52,643 bases of DNA from JBOGWP01 sp050693875 (GCA_050693875.1 JBOGWP010000044.1:1-52643), one strand, 5' to 3'; shown: positions 42,101 to 52,516, counted from the first letter of the stretch. Translations and numbers: made by a program. Notes: generated by a model from the sequence alone, not told the origin.

Positions 42101-43825
42101 GTGGCCAAGCCCTGGCTGTCGAGCTATCCCAGCGACGTCGTCCGCACGCTGGCTCCCTATCCCGAGCAGTCGGTCTACTCCGTCTTCGAGAAGACGGTCG
42201 GGCGGTTCCCGGAGCGGCCGGCCTTGTCGTTCTTCGGGAAGGAGATTACCTACCTCGAGCTGGCGGCCGAGGTCGATCAGCTGTCCCGCGCTCTCGCGTC
42301 GATGGGGGTGGCAAAGGGAGACCGCGCCGCCCTCCTCCTTCCGAACTGCCCGCAGTACGTCGTCGGCTTCTACGCGCTCCAGCGCCTCGGAGCGATCCCG
42401 GTGGGAACGAACCCGCTCTACACCGAGCGAGAGCTTGCCCATCAGCTCTCGGACGCGGGGTGCAAGGTCGTGATCGTCCTCGACCAGCTTTTTCGCAAGC
42501 TGGAGGCGGTCCGGTCGAAGGCTCGCGTCGAGACGGTCATCGTCGCCAAGGTCACCGATTACATGCCGTTCCCCCTCAACGTCCTGGCCCCGATCCGCTT
42601 CAAGAAAGAGGCAAAGCACGAGGGCCGTCCGTGGCCTCCGGTTCCTGCGGGGGCGGACGCGAAGTCGTGGACGGAGGTGATGCAGGGGATGTACCCGCCC
42701 GCTCCCTCGCCGGCCGTCGACCCCAAGGAGGACGTCGCCGCGCTCGTGTACACCGGGGGAACCACCGGGCTTTCCAAGGGGGCGATGCTCACCCACTTCA
42801 ACCTCGTGGCCAACGTCCATCAAGCCTCGTCCTGGTTCCCCGATCTGGTCGAGGGAGAAGAGGTCTTCCTCTGCGTCCTGCCCTTCTTCCACTCGTACGG
42901 GCTCCAGGTGGGTCTCCACCTCTGCATGCTCCTGGGGGGAAAGCTGGTGCTGATGCCGCGCTTCGACCTGAAGCGGGCGGTGAAGGCCATCGCCAAGGAG
43001 AAGGCGACGGTGTTCCCCGGCGTGCCGCGCATCTACCAGGCGATCAACGACTCGCCGGAGTCGCAGCGCCACGACCTTTCGTCGATCAAGGCCTGCATCT
43101 CCGGCGCGGCGCCGCTCCCGCTCTCGACCTCCGAGAAGTTCGAGCGCCTGACCGGGGGCAGCCTGGTGGAGGGCTACGGCCTCACCGAATGCTCGCCCGT
43201 GACCCACGCGAACCCGATCAACGGGAAGCGCAAGGTTGGATCGATCGGGCTGCCGCTCCCCGACACCGATTGCCGGCTCGTCGACATCGACGATCGCAGC
43301 AAGGAGGTTCCCACGGGGGAGATCGGCGAGCTGGCCATCGCCGGCCCGCAGATCATGAAGGGCTACTGGAACCGGCCCGACGAGACCGCCGGGATGATCG
43401 GCGAGGGTGCCGGCGGGGTCCGGTGGCTCTACACGGGTGACATCGTCCGGATGGACGAGGAGGGGTACTTCTTCATCGTCGACCGGAAGAAGGACATGAT
43501 CATCGTCTCCGGTTTCAACGTGTACCCCACCGAGGTCGAGGAAGTGCTCTCCGGGCACCCGAAGATCCAGAAGGTCGCCGTGGTCGGCATCCCCGACGAG
43601 CGGACGGGTGAGGCCGTGAAGGCCTTCGTGGTCCTCCGCCAGGGGGAGCGCGCCACTGCCGAGGAGATCATCGAGTGGAGCCGTGACGAGCACCAAGGAC
43701 TGACGGGGTACCGGGTCCCGAGCAGTGTCGAGTTCCGCGACGCCCTTCCCGAGACCATCATCGGCAAAGTGCTTCGCCGGGTGCTGCTCGAGGAAGAGAA
43801 GAAGAAGATCAAGTCGTCGACCTAG
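42101..43825 (+). CDS. Long-chain acyl-CoA synthetase (AMP-binding)
   Basis: 574 residues, GTG after GAGGAGGAGCATCGG. ANL-superfamily motifs: P-loop YTGGTTGLSKGAMLTH, VPRIYQ, EGYGLTECSPVTH, LYTGDIVRMDEEGYFF and the hinge/lysine region VSGFNVYPTEVEEVL with the C-terminal GKVLRR catalytic Lys. Activates a fatty acid to acyl-CoA through an acyl-adenylate. Divergent from the lipoprotein hydrolase (start-to-start about 60 bases); the adjacent TetR gene may control it. Confidence 0.92.
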   Translation: MAKPWLSSYPSDVVRTLAPYPEQSVYSVFEKTVGRFPERPALSFFGKEITYLELAAEVDQLSRALASMGVAKGDRAALLLPNCPQYVVGFYALQRLGAIPVGTNPLYTERELAHQLSDAGCKVVIVLDQLFRKLEAVRSKARVETVIVAKVTDYMPFPLNVLAPIRFKKEAKHEGRPWPPVPAGADAKSWTEVMQGMYPPAPSPAVDPKEDVAALVYTGGTTGLSKGAMLTHFNLVANVHQASSWFPDLVEGEEVFLCVLPFFHSYGLQVGLHLCMLLGGKLVLMPRFDLKRAVKAIAKEKATVFPGVPRIYQAINDSPESQRHDLSSIKACISGAAPLPLSTSEKFERLTGGSLVEGYGLTECSPVTHANPINGKRKVGSIGLPLPDTDCRLVDIDDRSKEVPTGEIGELAIAGPQIMKGYWNRPDETAGMIGEGAGGVRWLYTGDIVRMDEEGYFFIVDRKKDMIIVSGFNVYPTEVEEVLSGHPKIQKVAVVGIPDERTGEAVKAFVVLRQGERATAEEIIEWSRDEHQGLTGYRVPSSVEFRDALPETIIGKVLRRVLLEEEKKKIKSST

Positions 43826-43872
43826 CCGCCCCTCGAGCTTCGTTGCAGTGCGGCGCGCCTGATGCGAAGATT

Positions 43873-43892
43873 GTGAGCGAGTGCTCACTCAC
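43873..43892. promoter_or_regulatory. Palindromic TetR operator
   Basis: GTGAGCGAGTGCTCACTCAC is a 20-base imperfect palindrome (arms GTGAG...CTCAC) about 40 bases before the TetR gene start. The GAGTGCTCACTC core is the kind of site used by TetR regulators of fatty-acid genes. Autoregulation is likely. Confidence 0.65.
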
Positions 43893-43932
43893 AGCTGACA
43901 CGACGCAGCGCGCGAGAGGGGAGAGCAATCAG

Positions 43933-44574
43933 GTGATGGGCGACGCAGACGACACGCCCCGGGGGCCCAAGCGGGGAGCAGGAACCCGCGACCAGATCCT
44001 GGCCGCCGCCGCAGAGTTGATCGACGAGGCGGGCATGGCCGCGACGACGACGCGGGCCATCGCCGAGCGGGCCGGCTGCGCCGAGGGAAGCATCTACCGA
44101 CACTTCCCCGACAAGCACGGGCTCCTGCTCGAGATCATGAAGGGCCGCTTTCCCTCGGTCATCGAGCTGTTCGCGACGCTGCCCGGCCGGGCGGGGAGCG
44201 GAACCGTCGAAGGAACGATCCGCGAGCTGCTCACCGTGGCGCTCGGCTTCTATCGCAGCATCATCCCGATGGTGGCGGGGGCGGTCGCCCAGCGCGACCT
44301 CGTCGAGCAGCAGCGGCGCTACTTCAACGAGACGAACACGGGGCCGCTCCGGGTCCTGCAGTCGGTCGCGGATTACATACGCGGCGAGCAGGAGCTGGGG
44401 CGGGTCGCCGGGCATCTCTCGCCCGATCACGTCGCGCGGATCCTGCTCGGCACCTGCTTCGTCCAGGCCTTCCTCGAGCACCTGATGGGTCCGAAGGCCG
44501 TGCTCGGACCGGATGCGCAATTCGCCGCGACGGCTGCAGCCGCGGTCGCCGACGGCCTTCTCCCCCGCCCCTGA
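43933..44574 (+). CDS. TetR family transcriptional regulator
   Basis: 213 residues from GTG 43933 (ATG 43936 equally possible), after GAGGGGAGAGC. N-terminal HTH: RDQILAAAAELIDEAGMAATTTRAIAERAGCAEGSIYRHF, given as RDQILAAAAELI, TTTRAIAERAGCAEG and SIYRHFPDKHGLL. The C-terminal ligand domain is variable. It follows the acyl-CoA synthetase with a palindromic site between, suggesting a fatty-acid-responsive repressor. Confidence 0.9.
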   Translation: MMGDADDTPRGPKRGAGTRDQILAAAAELIDEAGMAATTTRAIAERAGCAEGSIYRHFPDKHGLLLEIMKGRFPSVIELFATLPGRAGSGTVEGTIRELLTVALGFYRSIIPMVAGAVAQRDLVEQQRRYFNETNTGPLRVLQSVADYIRGEQELGRVAGHLSPDHVARILLGTCFVQAFLEHLMGPKAVLGPDAQFAATAAAAVADGLLPRP

Positions 44575-44599
44575 AGGAGTGGGGAGCCGGGGGGGCCGG

Positions 44600-44701
44600 C
44601 TACTTCCCTAACTGCCGGCGCTGCCAGCGGGTCTTCTTCAGCATCTTGCGATGCTTCTTCTTTCGCATCTTCTTGCGGCGCTTCTTGACGACGGACGACA
44701 T
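44600..44701 (-). CDS. 30S ribosomal protein bS22 (AURKAIP1/COX24 domain)
   Basis: 33 residues, below usual ORF cut-offs. Sequence is MSSVVKKRRKKMRKKK followed by HRKMLKKTRWQRRQLGK, matching the very basic actinobacterial bS22 (pattern MGSVIKKRRKRMSKKKHRK). ATG 44701 with GAAGGGAAG upstream. It lies 25 bases past the convergent TetR stop. Confidence 0.9.
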   Translation of the reverse strand: MSSVVKKRRKKMRKKKHRKMLKKTRWQRRQLGK

Positions 44702-44738
44702 CCGCTTCCCTTCGCTCTCGCGTTGTGGGTCCGACTCG

Positions 44739-45653
44739 CTACTGAGCTCCGAACAGCTCCCGGTAGCTGACCCGACCCAGCACGCGCCCCTCGGTGGTGA
44801 TCTTCGTCGTCCCCAGGCGCAGGCCCTTCACGGGATCCTTTACCGAAGACACCATCCGCAACACGCCTTCGACCTTCTCGCACTCCAGCATGCCGATCCC
44901 GAGGCACATACCGGCCCCGTCCTCAACCCCCACGACGAGGTGGTCGAGGAGCGCGAGGTCGATGTCGGGTGGCAGCGTCGGCATGAAGACTGTGGTCTTC
45001 ACCCGCCAGGTCGACAGCGGCGGTTCGAAGTATGACCGGAATTGCTCCTCCCTGTAGGCGAGGCGGTGCTCGACCGACCGCTCGGCCACGGAGGCCTCCA
45101 CCCGCAGGGAGATCACGTCGGTCGGGAGGAAGCGACGGACAGACTGGAGAATCGGCTCGAGCTCCTCTCCCCGCTGGAACCCCACGACGATGTCGGGACG
45201 AATGAGCTCGAGCTTGTGGTACTTGAGCAGCTCGGCCTGCACACCCGAGATGTATCCGCTCGTGTCGACGACGACCAGCTCGCAGCCGGCCCGCCGCGCC
45301 TCGTTGACCAGCCGGGCCGTACCGGCGACGAGCGAGACGTGGTGACCCTGCGGAGCGAGGGAGCCGACGAAGGAGAGCACGTCGGCGCGGCCCACGGTGG
45401 CGGGCTCGACGTGCTCGAGGTCGTGGCAGAACTTGAGCCCCACACACGTCGGCGGCCCCACGGTCGGCTGGCCGAGGTCGGTGTCGACGTAGGCCACACG
45501 CATCCCCCGGGCCCGCCCGGACTCCGCAAGGCTCAGCCCGAAGGTCGTCTTTCCGGTGTCGATGCCTCCCAGCAGCGCGATCGTGCCGCCCATCCCAGCG
45601 AGGCGGTCGACGATCTCGGCGTGAGAAACCCGCACCTTCCCTCCCCTCTTCAA
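44739..45653 (-). CDS. Clp1/Grc3-type polynucleotide kinase-like P-loop protein
   Basis: 304 residues. Walker A LLGGIDTGKTTF near residues 28-39, the YVDTDLGQPTVGPPT block that defines the Clp1_P domain (Clp1/Grc3 have DxDxGQ), GSLAPQGHH, and VVVDTSGYISGVQAEL. The C-terminal half holds a beta domain. Eukaryotic and some archaeal and bacterial members phosphorylate 5'-OH RNA ends. No RNA-repair ligase is adjacent, so the role is open. Confidence 0.82.
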   Translation of the reverse strand: MKRGGKVRVSHAEIVDRLAGMGGTIALLGGIDTGKTTFGLSLAESGRARGMRVAYVDTDLGQPTVGPPTCVGLKFCHDLEHVEPATVGRADVLSFVGSLAPQGHHVSLVAGTARLVNEARRAGCELVVVDTSGYISGVQAELLKYHKLELIRPDIVVGFQRGEELEPILQSVRRFLPTDVISLRVEASVAERSVEHRLAYREEQFRSYFEPPLSTWRVKTTVFMPTLPPDIDLALLDHLVVGVEDGAGMCLGIGMLECEKVEGVLRMVSSVKDPVKGLRLGTTKITTEGRVLGRVSYRELFGAQ

Positions 45654-45769
45654 CCGCCCGGCACGACCCCGGGAGCTCCGCCGCGTCCGGGCGACCGTGG
45701 GCGACCGAGCGCGGCCGGACGGCGGGAGGAGCGTACACGCTGGAGGGAGTGGGGCGGCTCGGACTCGGG

Positions 45770-45970
45770 CTAGACGGCCCGGACGTACGAGTCGTCGAGG
45801 TACTTGTGGACGTCGGACTCCCGGACCCGGTACCGGTTTCCGACCCGAACGGCCTTCAGAGCGCCGGAGCGAATGAGGCGGTACACCGTCATGTTGGAAA
45901 CACGTATAAGGCGAGCGACTTCGCTCACAGTAAGAAACTCAGACGCCTTTTCCTGCGCCAGATAGCTCAC
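45770..45970 (-). CDS. bldC: BldC-type MerR-like DNA-binding protein
   Basis: 66 residues, GTG start. Helix-turn-helix of the excisionase/MerR class: FLTVSEVARLIRVSNMTVYR, LIRSGALKAVRVGNRYRV and RESDVHKYLDD. Size and sequence match BldC, a developmental regulator of actinobacteria. A TAGAAT (45987-45982, minus) is a possible -10, about 5 bases from the start of the leader. Confidence 0.88.
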   Translation of the reverse strand: MSYLAQEKASEFLTVSEVARLIRVSNMTVYRLIRSGALKAVRVGNRYRVRESDVHKYLDDSYVRAV

Positions 45971-46068
45971 CCCTCGCCCGCATTCTACGGCAGAGACCCG
46001 AACGCCGGGAATGGGCCTGACCTTTCCGGGTACTATGCGTTCCTCGTCCGCACGGAGGTGCCAGCAGG

Positions 46069-46644
46069 TTACGGCGCGGCGGCCTCGTCAACGATCTCCC
46101 GGCAGAGCCCCAGACAGTCGCTGCAGACCCGGATACCCGCCCCCGGGTATTTCTGTCGCAGGGTTCCGCCGCGGGGGGTGCCCGGACTGCCGACCATTGT
46201 CTCCACCTGGCGCCGACGCTTCCCGCAGAAGCTGCACCGGTCCCGGGCATGATCCGGGATGCGGGCCAGACGGACCTCCGCGTCCCCGGCGGCATGCTGC
46301 GACACGTTCGTTGCTGCCCCGACGCAGCGGTTGCAGATGAAGACCCCGGGCCCGGCAACGAGCGTGAGCGACTCGGCGCGGGAGCGTCCACAGAACGAGC
46401 AGCACTGCTGGGGGCGACTCGGTTTCAGCGCGGTCTTGCCCGCCCCACCGTCGACGATCTGATGAACGCGCTGATGGCTGACCCCTAGCGCCTCCGCGAT
46501 CTCGCGGAGGGAGCCGCCCCCGGCGTGCATCCGGCGGACCGCGTGCTGGAAGCGAAGACGGGCTCGCTCCGCCTCGTATTCGAGGTCGATGAGCTCACGG
46601 CGCGCTTCTCTGGCCTCTTGCGTCAAACGGGGGTCGATCGCCAT
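46069..46644 (-). CDS. HTH protein with two ClpX-type zinc fingers
   Basis: 191 residues from ATG 46644. Residues 1-45 form a charged helix (TQEAREARRELIDLEYEAER), then an HTH (GGSLREIAEALGVSHQRVHQIVD, i.e. SLREIAEALGVSHQRV), then two C4 zinc fingers: CSFCGRSRAESLTLVAGPG with ICNRC, and CSFCGKRRRQVETMV with VCSDC, the second interrupted by a Gly/Pro/Arg insert. Such C4 fingers are the N-terminal domain of ClpX, here without any AAA+ module. Probably an autoregulated DNA-binding adaptor. Not a known named gene. Confidence 0.82.
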   Translation of the reverse strand: MAIDPRLTQEAREARRELIDLEYEAERARLRFQHAVRRMHAGGGSLREIAEALGVSHQRVHQIVDGGAGKTALKPSRPQQCCSFCGRSRAESLTLVAGPGVFICNRCVGAATNVSQHAAGDAEVRLARIPDHARDRCSFCGKRRRQVETMVGSPGTPRGGTLRQKYPGAGIRVCSDCLGLCREIVDEAAAP

Positions 46645-46647
46645 GGC

Positions 46648-46685
46648 CTGTCTATCACGGTAGACAGTTCGATCGGTGTCGTCAA
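46648..46685 (-). promoter_or_regulatory. Promoter with operator of the HTH/zinc-finger gene
   Basis: On the minus strand TTGACG (46685-46680) and TACCGT (46662-46657) are separated by 17 bases. A perfect inverted repeat, CTGTCTA-TCACGG-TAGACAG (46648-46667), covers the -10 and reaches to 3 bases before the ATG. A protein bound there would block transcription, so autorepression is likely. Confidence 0.7.
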
Positions 46686-46723
46686 GAGGAGCGGTCACGG
46701 GAACCCGAAGGAGGGGTGGTAGC

Positions 46724-49096
46724 GTGGATGGCCGGATGGACCTCGAGATGTTGCTTCGCAAGGCCTCGGCGGAGCTGGAGAGCGAGGGCCTCCTCGAGCT
46801 GGTCGGCATTCCCGCCCGGCACGGACGGGCAGTGCGACCTGATCCCCCGCTTCCGGCCAAGCTTCGCCAGCGCCTCGCCGCCCTCGGCATCCAGACGCTG
46901 TGGACTCACCAGGCGGCGGCCCTGGCGTCGGCCCGCGCGGGGCACCACACCGCGGTGTCGACGGGGACCGCAAGCGGGAAGAGCCTCTGTTTCAACCTTC
47001 CCGTGATCGAGCGCATCCTGACCGATCCACGGACCCGCGCCCTCTACCTGTATCCGACCAAGGCGCTGGCCCAGGATCAGCTCCGGGCAATCCGGGCCCT
47101 GGCGATCCCCGAGGCGAGCGCCGCGACCTACGACGGCGACACCCCGCAGGACGAGCGTCCGTTTGTCCGGCGGTACGCCCGGATCGTCCTCTCCAACCCG
47201 GACATGGTGCATTTCGGGATCCTGCCGGTGCACGCTCGCTGGGCCGAGCTGTTCGCCAATCTGGCCTTCGTGGTCGTCGACGAGATGCACGTGCTGCGCG
47301 GCGTCTTCGGCTCACACGTTGGCTGCATCCTCCGTCGCCTTCGGCGCGTTGCCAGCCACTACGGCTCCGACCCCACCTTCATCTTCACGTCCGCGACGAT
47401 CGGGAACCCCGCCGATCTGGCCCAGCGCCTCGTCGGGGTTCCGGTCGAGGAAGTCGCCGACGATGGGGCGCCGCGGGGCCGGCGCCTCGTGGCGTTCTGG
47501 AACCCTCCGTGGGTGGACGAGGCGAAAGGGGTGCGGGGCTCGACGAACTGGGAGAGCGCCCGCCTGCTTGCCGCGCTCACCGGGCAGGGCGTCCGGAGCA
47601 TCGTCTTCGCAAAATCCAGGAAGGGGGCCGAGCTCGTGGCCAAGCATGCCCGTGGGCAGGTGCCGCGGGAGATCGCCGCCCGGATCCGGCCTTACCGGGC
47701 GGGCTACCTGGCGTCGGACCGGAGGGAGATCGAGCGCCAGCTCTTTTCGGGCGAGCTCCTCGGCGTGGCAGCGACCACCGCGCTCGAGCTCGGGATCGAC
47801 GTGGGCGGGCTCGACGCGGTGGTGATGAACGGGTTTCCGGGCACGGTGGCCGGGTTCTGGCAGCAAGCCGGTCGGGCCGGCAGGAAGGCCGACGAGTCGG
47901 TCGCGGTGCTGATCGGCAGGGACGACCCCCTCGATCAGTACTACGTCTCGCACCCCGCCATGCTGCTCGGCAAGCCACATGAGGCGGCACTCGTCGACAC
48001 CACCAACCCCCGGATCCTCCGACCGCACCTCGGCGCGGCGGCGTTCGAGCTTCCCCTCGACGCGGGCGCCGTCGACGACACCTTCGGTCGCGGCGCTGCT
48101 TCGGTGGCCGAGGAGATGGTTTCCGTCGGCGAGCTTGCGCGGCGGCCGGCGCGCAGGAGCGTTCCCGAGCGCCTTCATTGGGCCCGGCGAGTTCCACCCG
48201 GGCGCGACCTGGACATCCGCTCCCTCGGCGGTGAGGCGTACTCCATCGTCGAGGCGGAAACCGGGGTCCTGCTGGGCACGGTCGACGCCGCCCGAGCCTT
48301 CCACCAGGTCCACCCGGGGGCCGTCTACCTCCACCAGGGGGACAATTACGAGGTGGTCTCCCTCGACCTCGCCCGGCGAGTTGTGCTCGTCGAGCCGTCG
48401 GAGGGCACGTACTACACTCAGGCAAGGGAGCGCTCAGACATCCGAATCCTCGGCGTGACGGGGACGAAGCCGGTGGGGAGCGTGCCCTTCTCGATCGGCT
48501 TGGTCGAGGTCACCGAGCAGGTCGTTTCCTTCGCCCGCCGCGACATCGCCACCGGCGATCTGCTCGAGCTGGTCGACCTCGAGCTTCCGGAGCAGGTCCT
48601 CGAGACCCAGGCGTTCTGGTACACGGTTCCGCCGATGGTGGTGGACCAGGCGCGGATCGTCCCGCCCGAGCTCCCGGGAGCCCTGCATGCGGCCGAGCAC
48701 GCCGCGATCGGCATCCTGCCGCTGTTCGCGATGGCCGACCGGTGGGACATCGGGGGACTGTCGACGGCGTGGTTCCCGCAGACCGGGCTGCCGACCGTGT
48801 TCATCTACGACGGCTATCCCGGCGGGATCGGCATCGCGGAGCGTGGATTTGCCCGCGCCCGGGAGCACCTCCAGGCCACCTTCGAGGCGGTCGAGGCCTG
48901 CCCCTGCGAGGGCGGCTGTCCGTCGTGCGTCCAGTCGCCCAAGTGCGGGAACGGCAATGAGCCGCTCGACAAGGCGGCCGCGCTGCGTCTAATGGCTGCC
49001 GCCCTGGGCGCCGGGGCGGGCGGAGATGGAGAGGTTCGGCCGGAGACGAACGGGCACTCACGACTTGGGCCGTCGACGCCGATGGGAATGGGGTGA
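46724..49096 (+). CDS. DEAD/DEAH-box helicase with C-terminal Cys cluster (YprA/MrfA-like)
   Basis: 790 residues from GTG 46724 (AAGGAGGGG 8 bases upstream). SF2 helicase motifs: Walker A STGTASGKSLCFNLP, Ia YPTKALAQDQ, II VVVDEMH (DEMH instead of DEAH), III FTSATI, and the C-terminal RecA motifs TTALELGIDVGG and QQAGRAGRK. The C-terminal DUF1998/MZB-type part ends with CPCEGGCPSCVQSPKCGNGN, four Cys for zinc. Related YprA/MrfA proteins act in DNA repair (mitomycin adducts). It starts about 80 bases from the divergent zinc-finger gene and overlaps the sensor kinase by 4 bases. Confidence 0.9.
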   Translation: MDGRMDLEMLLRKASAELESEGLLELVGIPARHGRAVRPDPPLPAKLRQRLAALGIQTLWTHQAAALASARAGHHTAVSTGTASGKSLCFNLPVIERILTDPRTRALYLYPTKALAQDQLRAIRALAIPEASAATYDGDTPQDERPFVRRYARIVLSNPDMVHFGILPVHARWAELFANLAFVVVDEMHVLRGVFGSHVGCILRRLRRVASHYGSDPTFIFTSATIGNPADLAQRLVGVPVEEVADDGAPRGRRLVAFWNPPWVDEAKGVRGSTNWESARLLAALTGQGVRSIVFAKSRKGAELVAKHARGQVPREIAARIRPYRAGYLASDRREIERQLFSGELLGVAATTALELGIDVGGLDAVVMNGFPGTVAGFWQQAGRAGRKADESVAVLIGRDDPLDQYYVSHPAMLLGKPHEAALVDTTNPRILRPHLGAAAFELPLDAGAVDDTFGRGAASVAEEMVSVGELARRPARRSVPERLHWARRVPPGRDLDIRSLGGEAYSIVEAETGVLLGTVDAARAFHQVHPGAVYLHQGDNYEVVSLDLARRVVLVEPSEGTYYTQARERSDIRILGVTGTKPVGSVPFSIGLVEVTEQVVSFARRDIATGDLLELVDLELPEQVLETQAFWYTVPPMVVDQARIVPPELPGALHAAEHAAIGILPLFAMADRWDIGGLSTAWFPQTGLPTVFIYDGYPGGIGIAERGFARAREHLQATFEAVEACPCEGGCPSCVQSPKCGNGNEPLDKAAALRLMAAALGAGAGGDGEVRPETNGHSRLGPSTPMGMG

Positions 49097-50859
49097 ATAC
49101 GAACGCGCGCGGGCGCGGTCCGGCCGGCTCGGGCAAGGCCACGATGCCGGGAGGAGGTCTGGTCGCCCGGCGCCTGTCCGAGCCCGAGCGCCTGCTGCGC
49201 TCCGAGCGGACGATCGTCTCGACCCGTTGGGCCGCCTCGGCATTCGCGCTGGTCCAGGTCCTCACCTACTACCGGCCCTACCCGGCCGGGACGTTCTCGC
49301 TGGCGATCGCCCTGGTGGCCGTCCTGTTCGTCGGAAACCTGGCGTTCTGGAGGGCGACGCGCGTCGTTGTTGGGGAGGTAGCCATCCGGCGGCTGGCGGT
49401 GATCTCGCTCCTCTTCGATGCGGCCGTGATCCTCAGCCTCGTGTTCCTGTACACGTTCGACGCCGAGACGGCGATCTGGGCCGTTATCTACATCCTCCCG
49501 CTCGTCGGTGCGATCCGGTTCGGCCTCCGCGGCGCCCTGCTGGCGATGGCCGGAGCGACCGCGATCTATGCGGGGCGCGAGGTCTACGGGCACGCCGAGT
49601 TCGGCAACGACCTGCTGCTCACCTCCATCTCGTTCCGGATGGGAATCGGCTTCGTGATCGCCGGCGTGGCGGGGGCAATGGCGACGAGGCTCGTCAGGGA
49701 CCGGCGCGATCTCGAGGTGGCGAGCGACGCCTACGAGAGCGTGCTCGCCGCCCTGTCCCGCCTGGGGCAGGGATTCGTGGTCGCGGGCCCCCGCGGGACC
49801 GTGTACGTCAACGAGGCGCTGACATCGATCACCGGGTACGGCACCGACGAGCTCATGGGGATGCCGAGCATCTTGGACCTCGCCGTCCCCGAGGACCGGC
49901 CCCAGATCACGGAACGGATCGAGGCTTGCCAACGCGACGGGGCCCGGGGCCATTTCGAGACCTCGATCCTGCGCAGGGACGGCAAGCCGGTGGACCTGGA
50001 GGTGGCCCTGACCCGGCTGCGGCTCGGGCAGGAGGTGACGGTCCTCGCCGTGCTCCGCGACGTGACCCGCCGGAAGCAGACCGAGATCGAGATGGCCTCG
50101 GCGTTCGAGAAGGAGCGCGAGGCGGTGCGCCGCCTGCAGGAGCTCGACGAGCTCAAGTCCGATTTTCTGTCGACCGTCTCACACGAGCTCAAGACGCCGC
50201 TGACGGCGATCGGCGGCTTCTCGGCGACCCTCTTGCGCTGGTGGTCGAGTCTCGACGACGAGAAGCGCCTCGATTTCGTCCGTCGTATCCAGGCCAGCGC
50301 CCAGGAGCTTGGTCATCTCATCTCGGAGCTGCTCGACTTCGGGAGGCTCGAGCGAGGCCAGCTGCGGCTCGAGCTCGAGCACTGCGAGCTCCTCCCGCAG
50401 ATCCAGCGCAGCGCCGGGCGCCTGGGCGCCCTCCTCTCCGACCACCGGGTCCATCTCGACGTGCCGGCCGGCCTGCGGGCCCGGGCCGATCCCGAGGCGC
50501 TCTCGAGGATCGTCGAGAACCTGCTGTCGAATGCGGCGAAGTTCTCGCCCGGCGGTTCACGCGTCACCGTGCGGGCTCGCGCTCGCTCCGACGAGGTGGT
50601 GATCGCGGTCGAAGACGAGGGGATCGGGATTCCGGACGACGAGCTGGGCCGCGTCTTCGAGCGGTTCTACCGGGTCGACCGCCGCAGCACCGGGCCGGAA
50701 GGGACCGGCATCGGGCTCGCGATCGTGAAGCAGTTCACGGAGGCGCAGGGGGGGCGGGTGTGGGTGACGAGCGGCGAAGGAAAAGGAAGCGTGTTCTGCT
50801 TCACCTTGCGCCAGGCGGCGGTCGACGAGGCGGAGCCGGCGGGCCGAACCCGTCGTTAG
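49093..50859 (+). CDS. PAS-domain sensor histidine kinase
   Basis: 588 residues, GTG overlapping the helicase stop (GTGA). Five or six N-terminal helices (about 40-200), a PAS domain (about 215-330, VYVNEALTSITGYGTDELMGM), a coiled linker, the dimerisation/phosphoacceptor helix DFLSTVSHELKTPLTAI, and the ATPase with N-box IVENLLSNAAKFS, G1 VEDEGIGIPDDELG, and EGTGIGLAIVKQFTEAQGG. No cognate regulator is adjacent; the lone receiver at 38.9 kb is a possible partner. Confidence 0.92.
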   Translation: MNTNARGRGPAGSGKATMPGGGLVARRLSEPERLLRSERTIVSTRWAASAFALVQVLTYYRPYPAGTFSLAIALVAVLFVGNLAFWRATRVVVGEVAIRRLAVISLLFDAAVILSLVFLYTFDAETAIWAVIYILPLVGAIRFGLRGALLAMAGATAIYAGREVYGHAEFGNDLLLTSISFRMGIGFVIAGVAGAMATRLVRDRRDLEVASDAYESVLAALSRLGQGFVVAGPRGTVYVNEALTSITGYGTDELMGMPSILDLAVPEDRPQITERIEACQRDGARGHFETSILRRDGKPVDLEVALTRLRLGQEVTVLAVLRDVTRRKQTEIEMASAFEKEREAVRRLQELDELKSDFLSTVSHELKTPLTAIGGFSATLLRWWSSLDDEKRLDFVRRIQASAQELGHLISELLDFGRLERGQLRLELEHCELLPQIQRSAGRLGALLSDHRVHLDVPAGLRARADPEALSRIVENLLSNAAKFSPGGSRVTVRARARSDEVVIAVEDEGIGIPDDELGRVFERFYRVDRRSTGPEGTGIGLAIVKQFTEAQGGRVWVTSGEGKGSVFCFTLRQAAVDEAEPAGRTRR

Positions 50860-50866
50860 TGCTGGC

Positions 50867-52351
<1,485 letters not shown>

Positions 52352-52516
52352 GGTTCGCCTCCCGACTTTCTTCGAGTATCGCTCCCGACGGGGCGGGCGG
52401 GGCTGGCTGGCCGGGGGTCGTGTCGCGCGGGGGGCCGGGCGCGGCGCTGAGGTGTTCTTTCGACTGGGGTTGCTTACCGCAATCCTGGTGGCATTTAACA
52501 GATGGGCCCCTTCCGA

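Noticed and set aside
40499..43888. 1129-codon minus-strand open frame
   Set aside because: Only the first 828 bases (from 40499) code for the SAM hydroxide adenosyltransferase. The rest is antisense to the acyl-CoA synthetase and hydrolase and has shadow composition without motifs.
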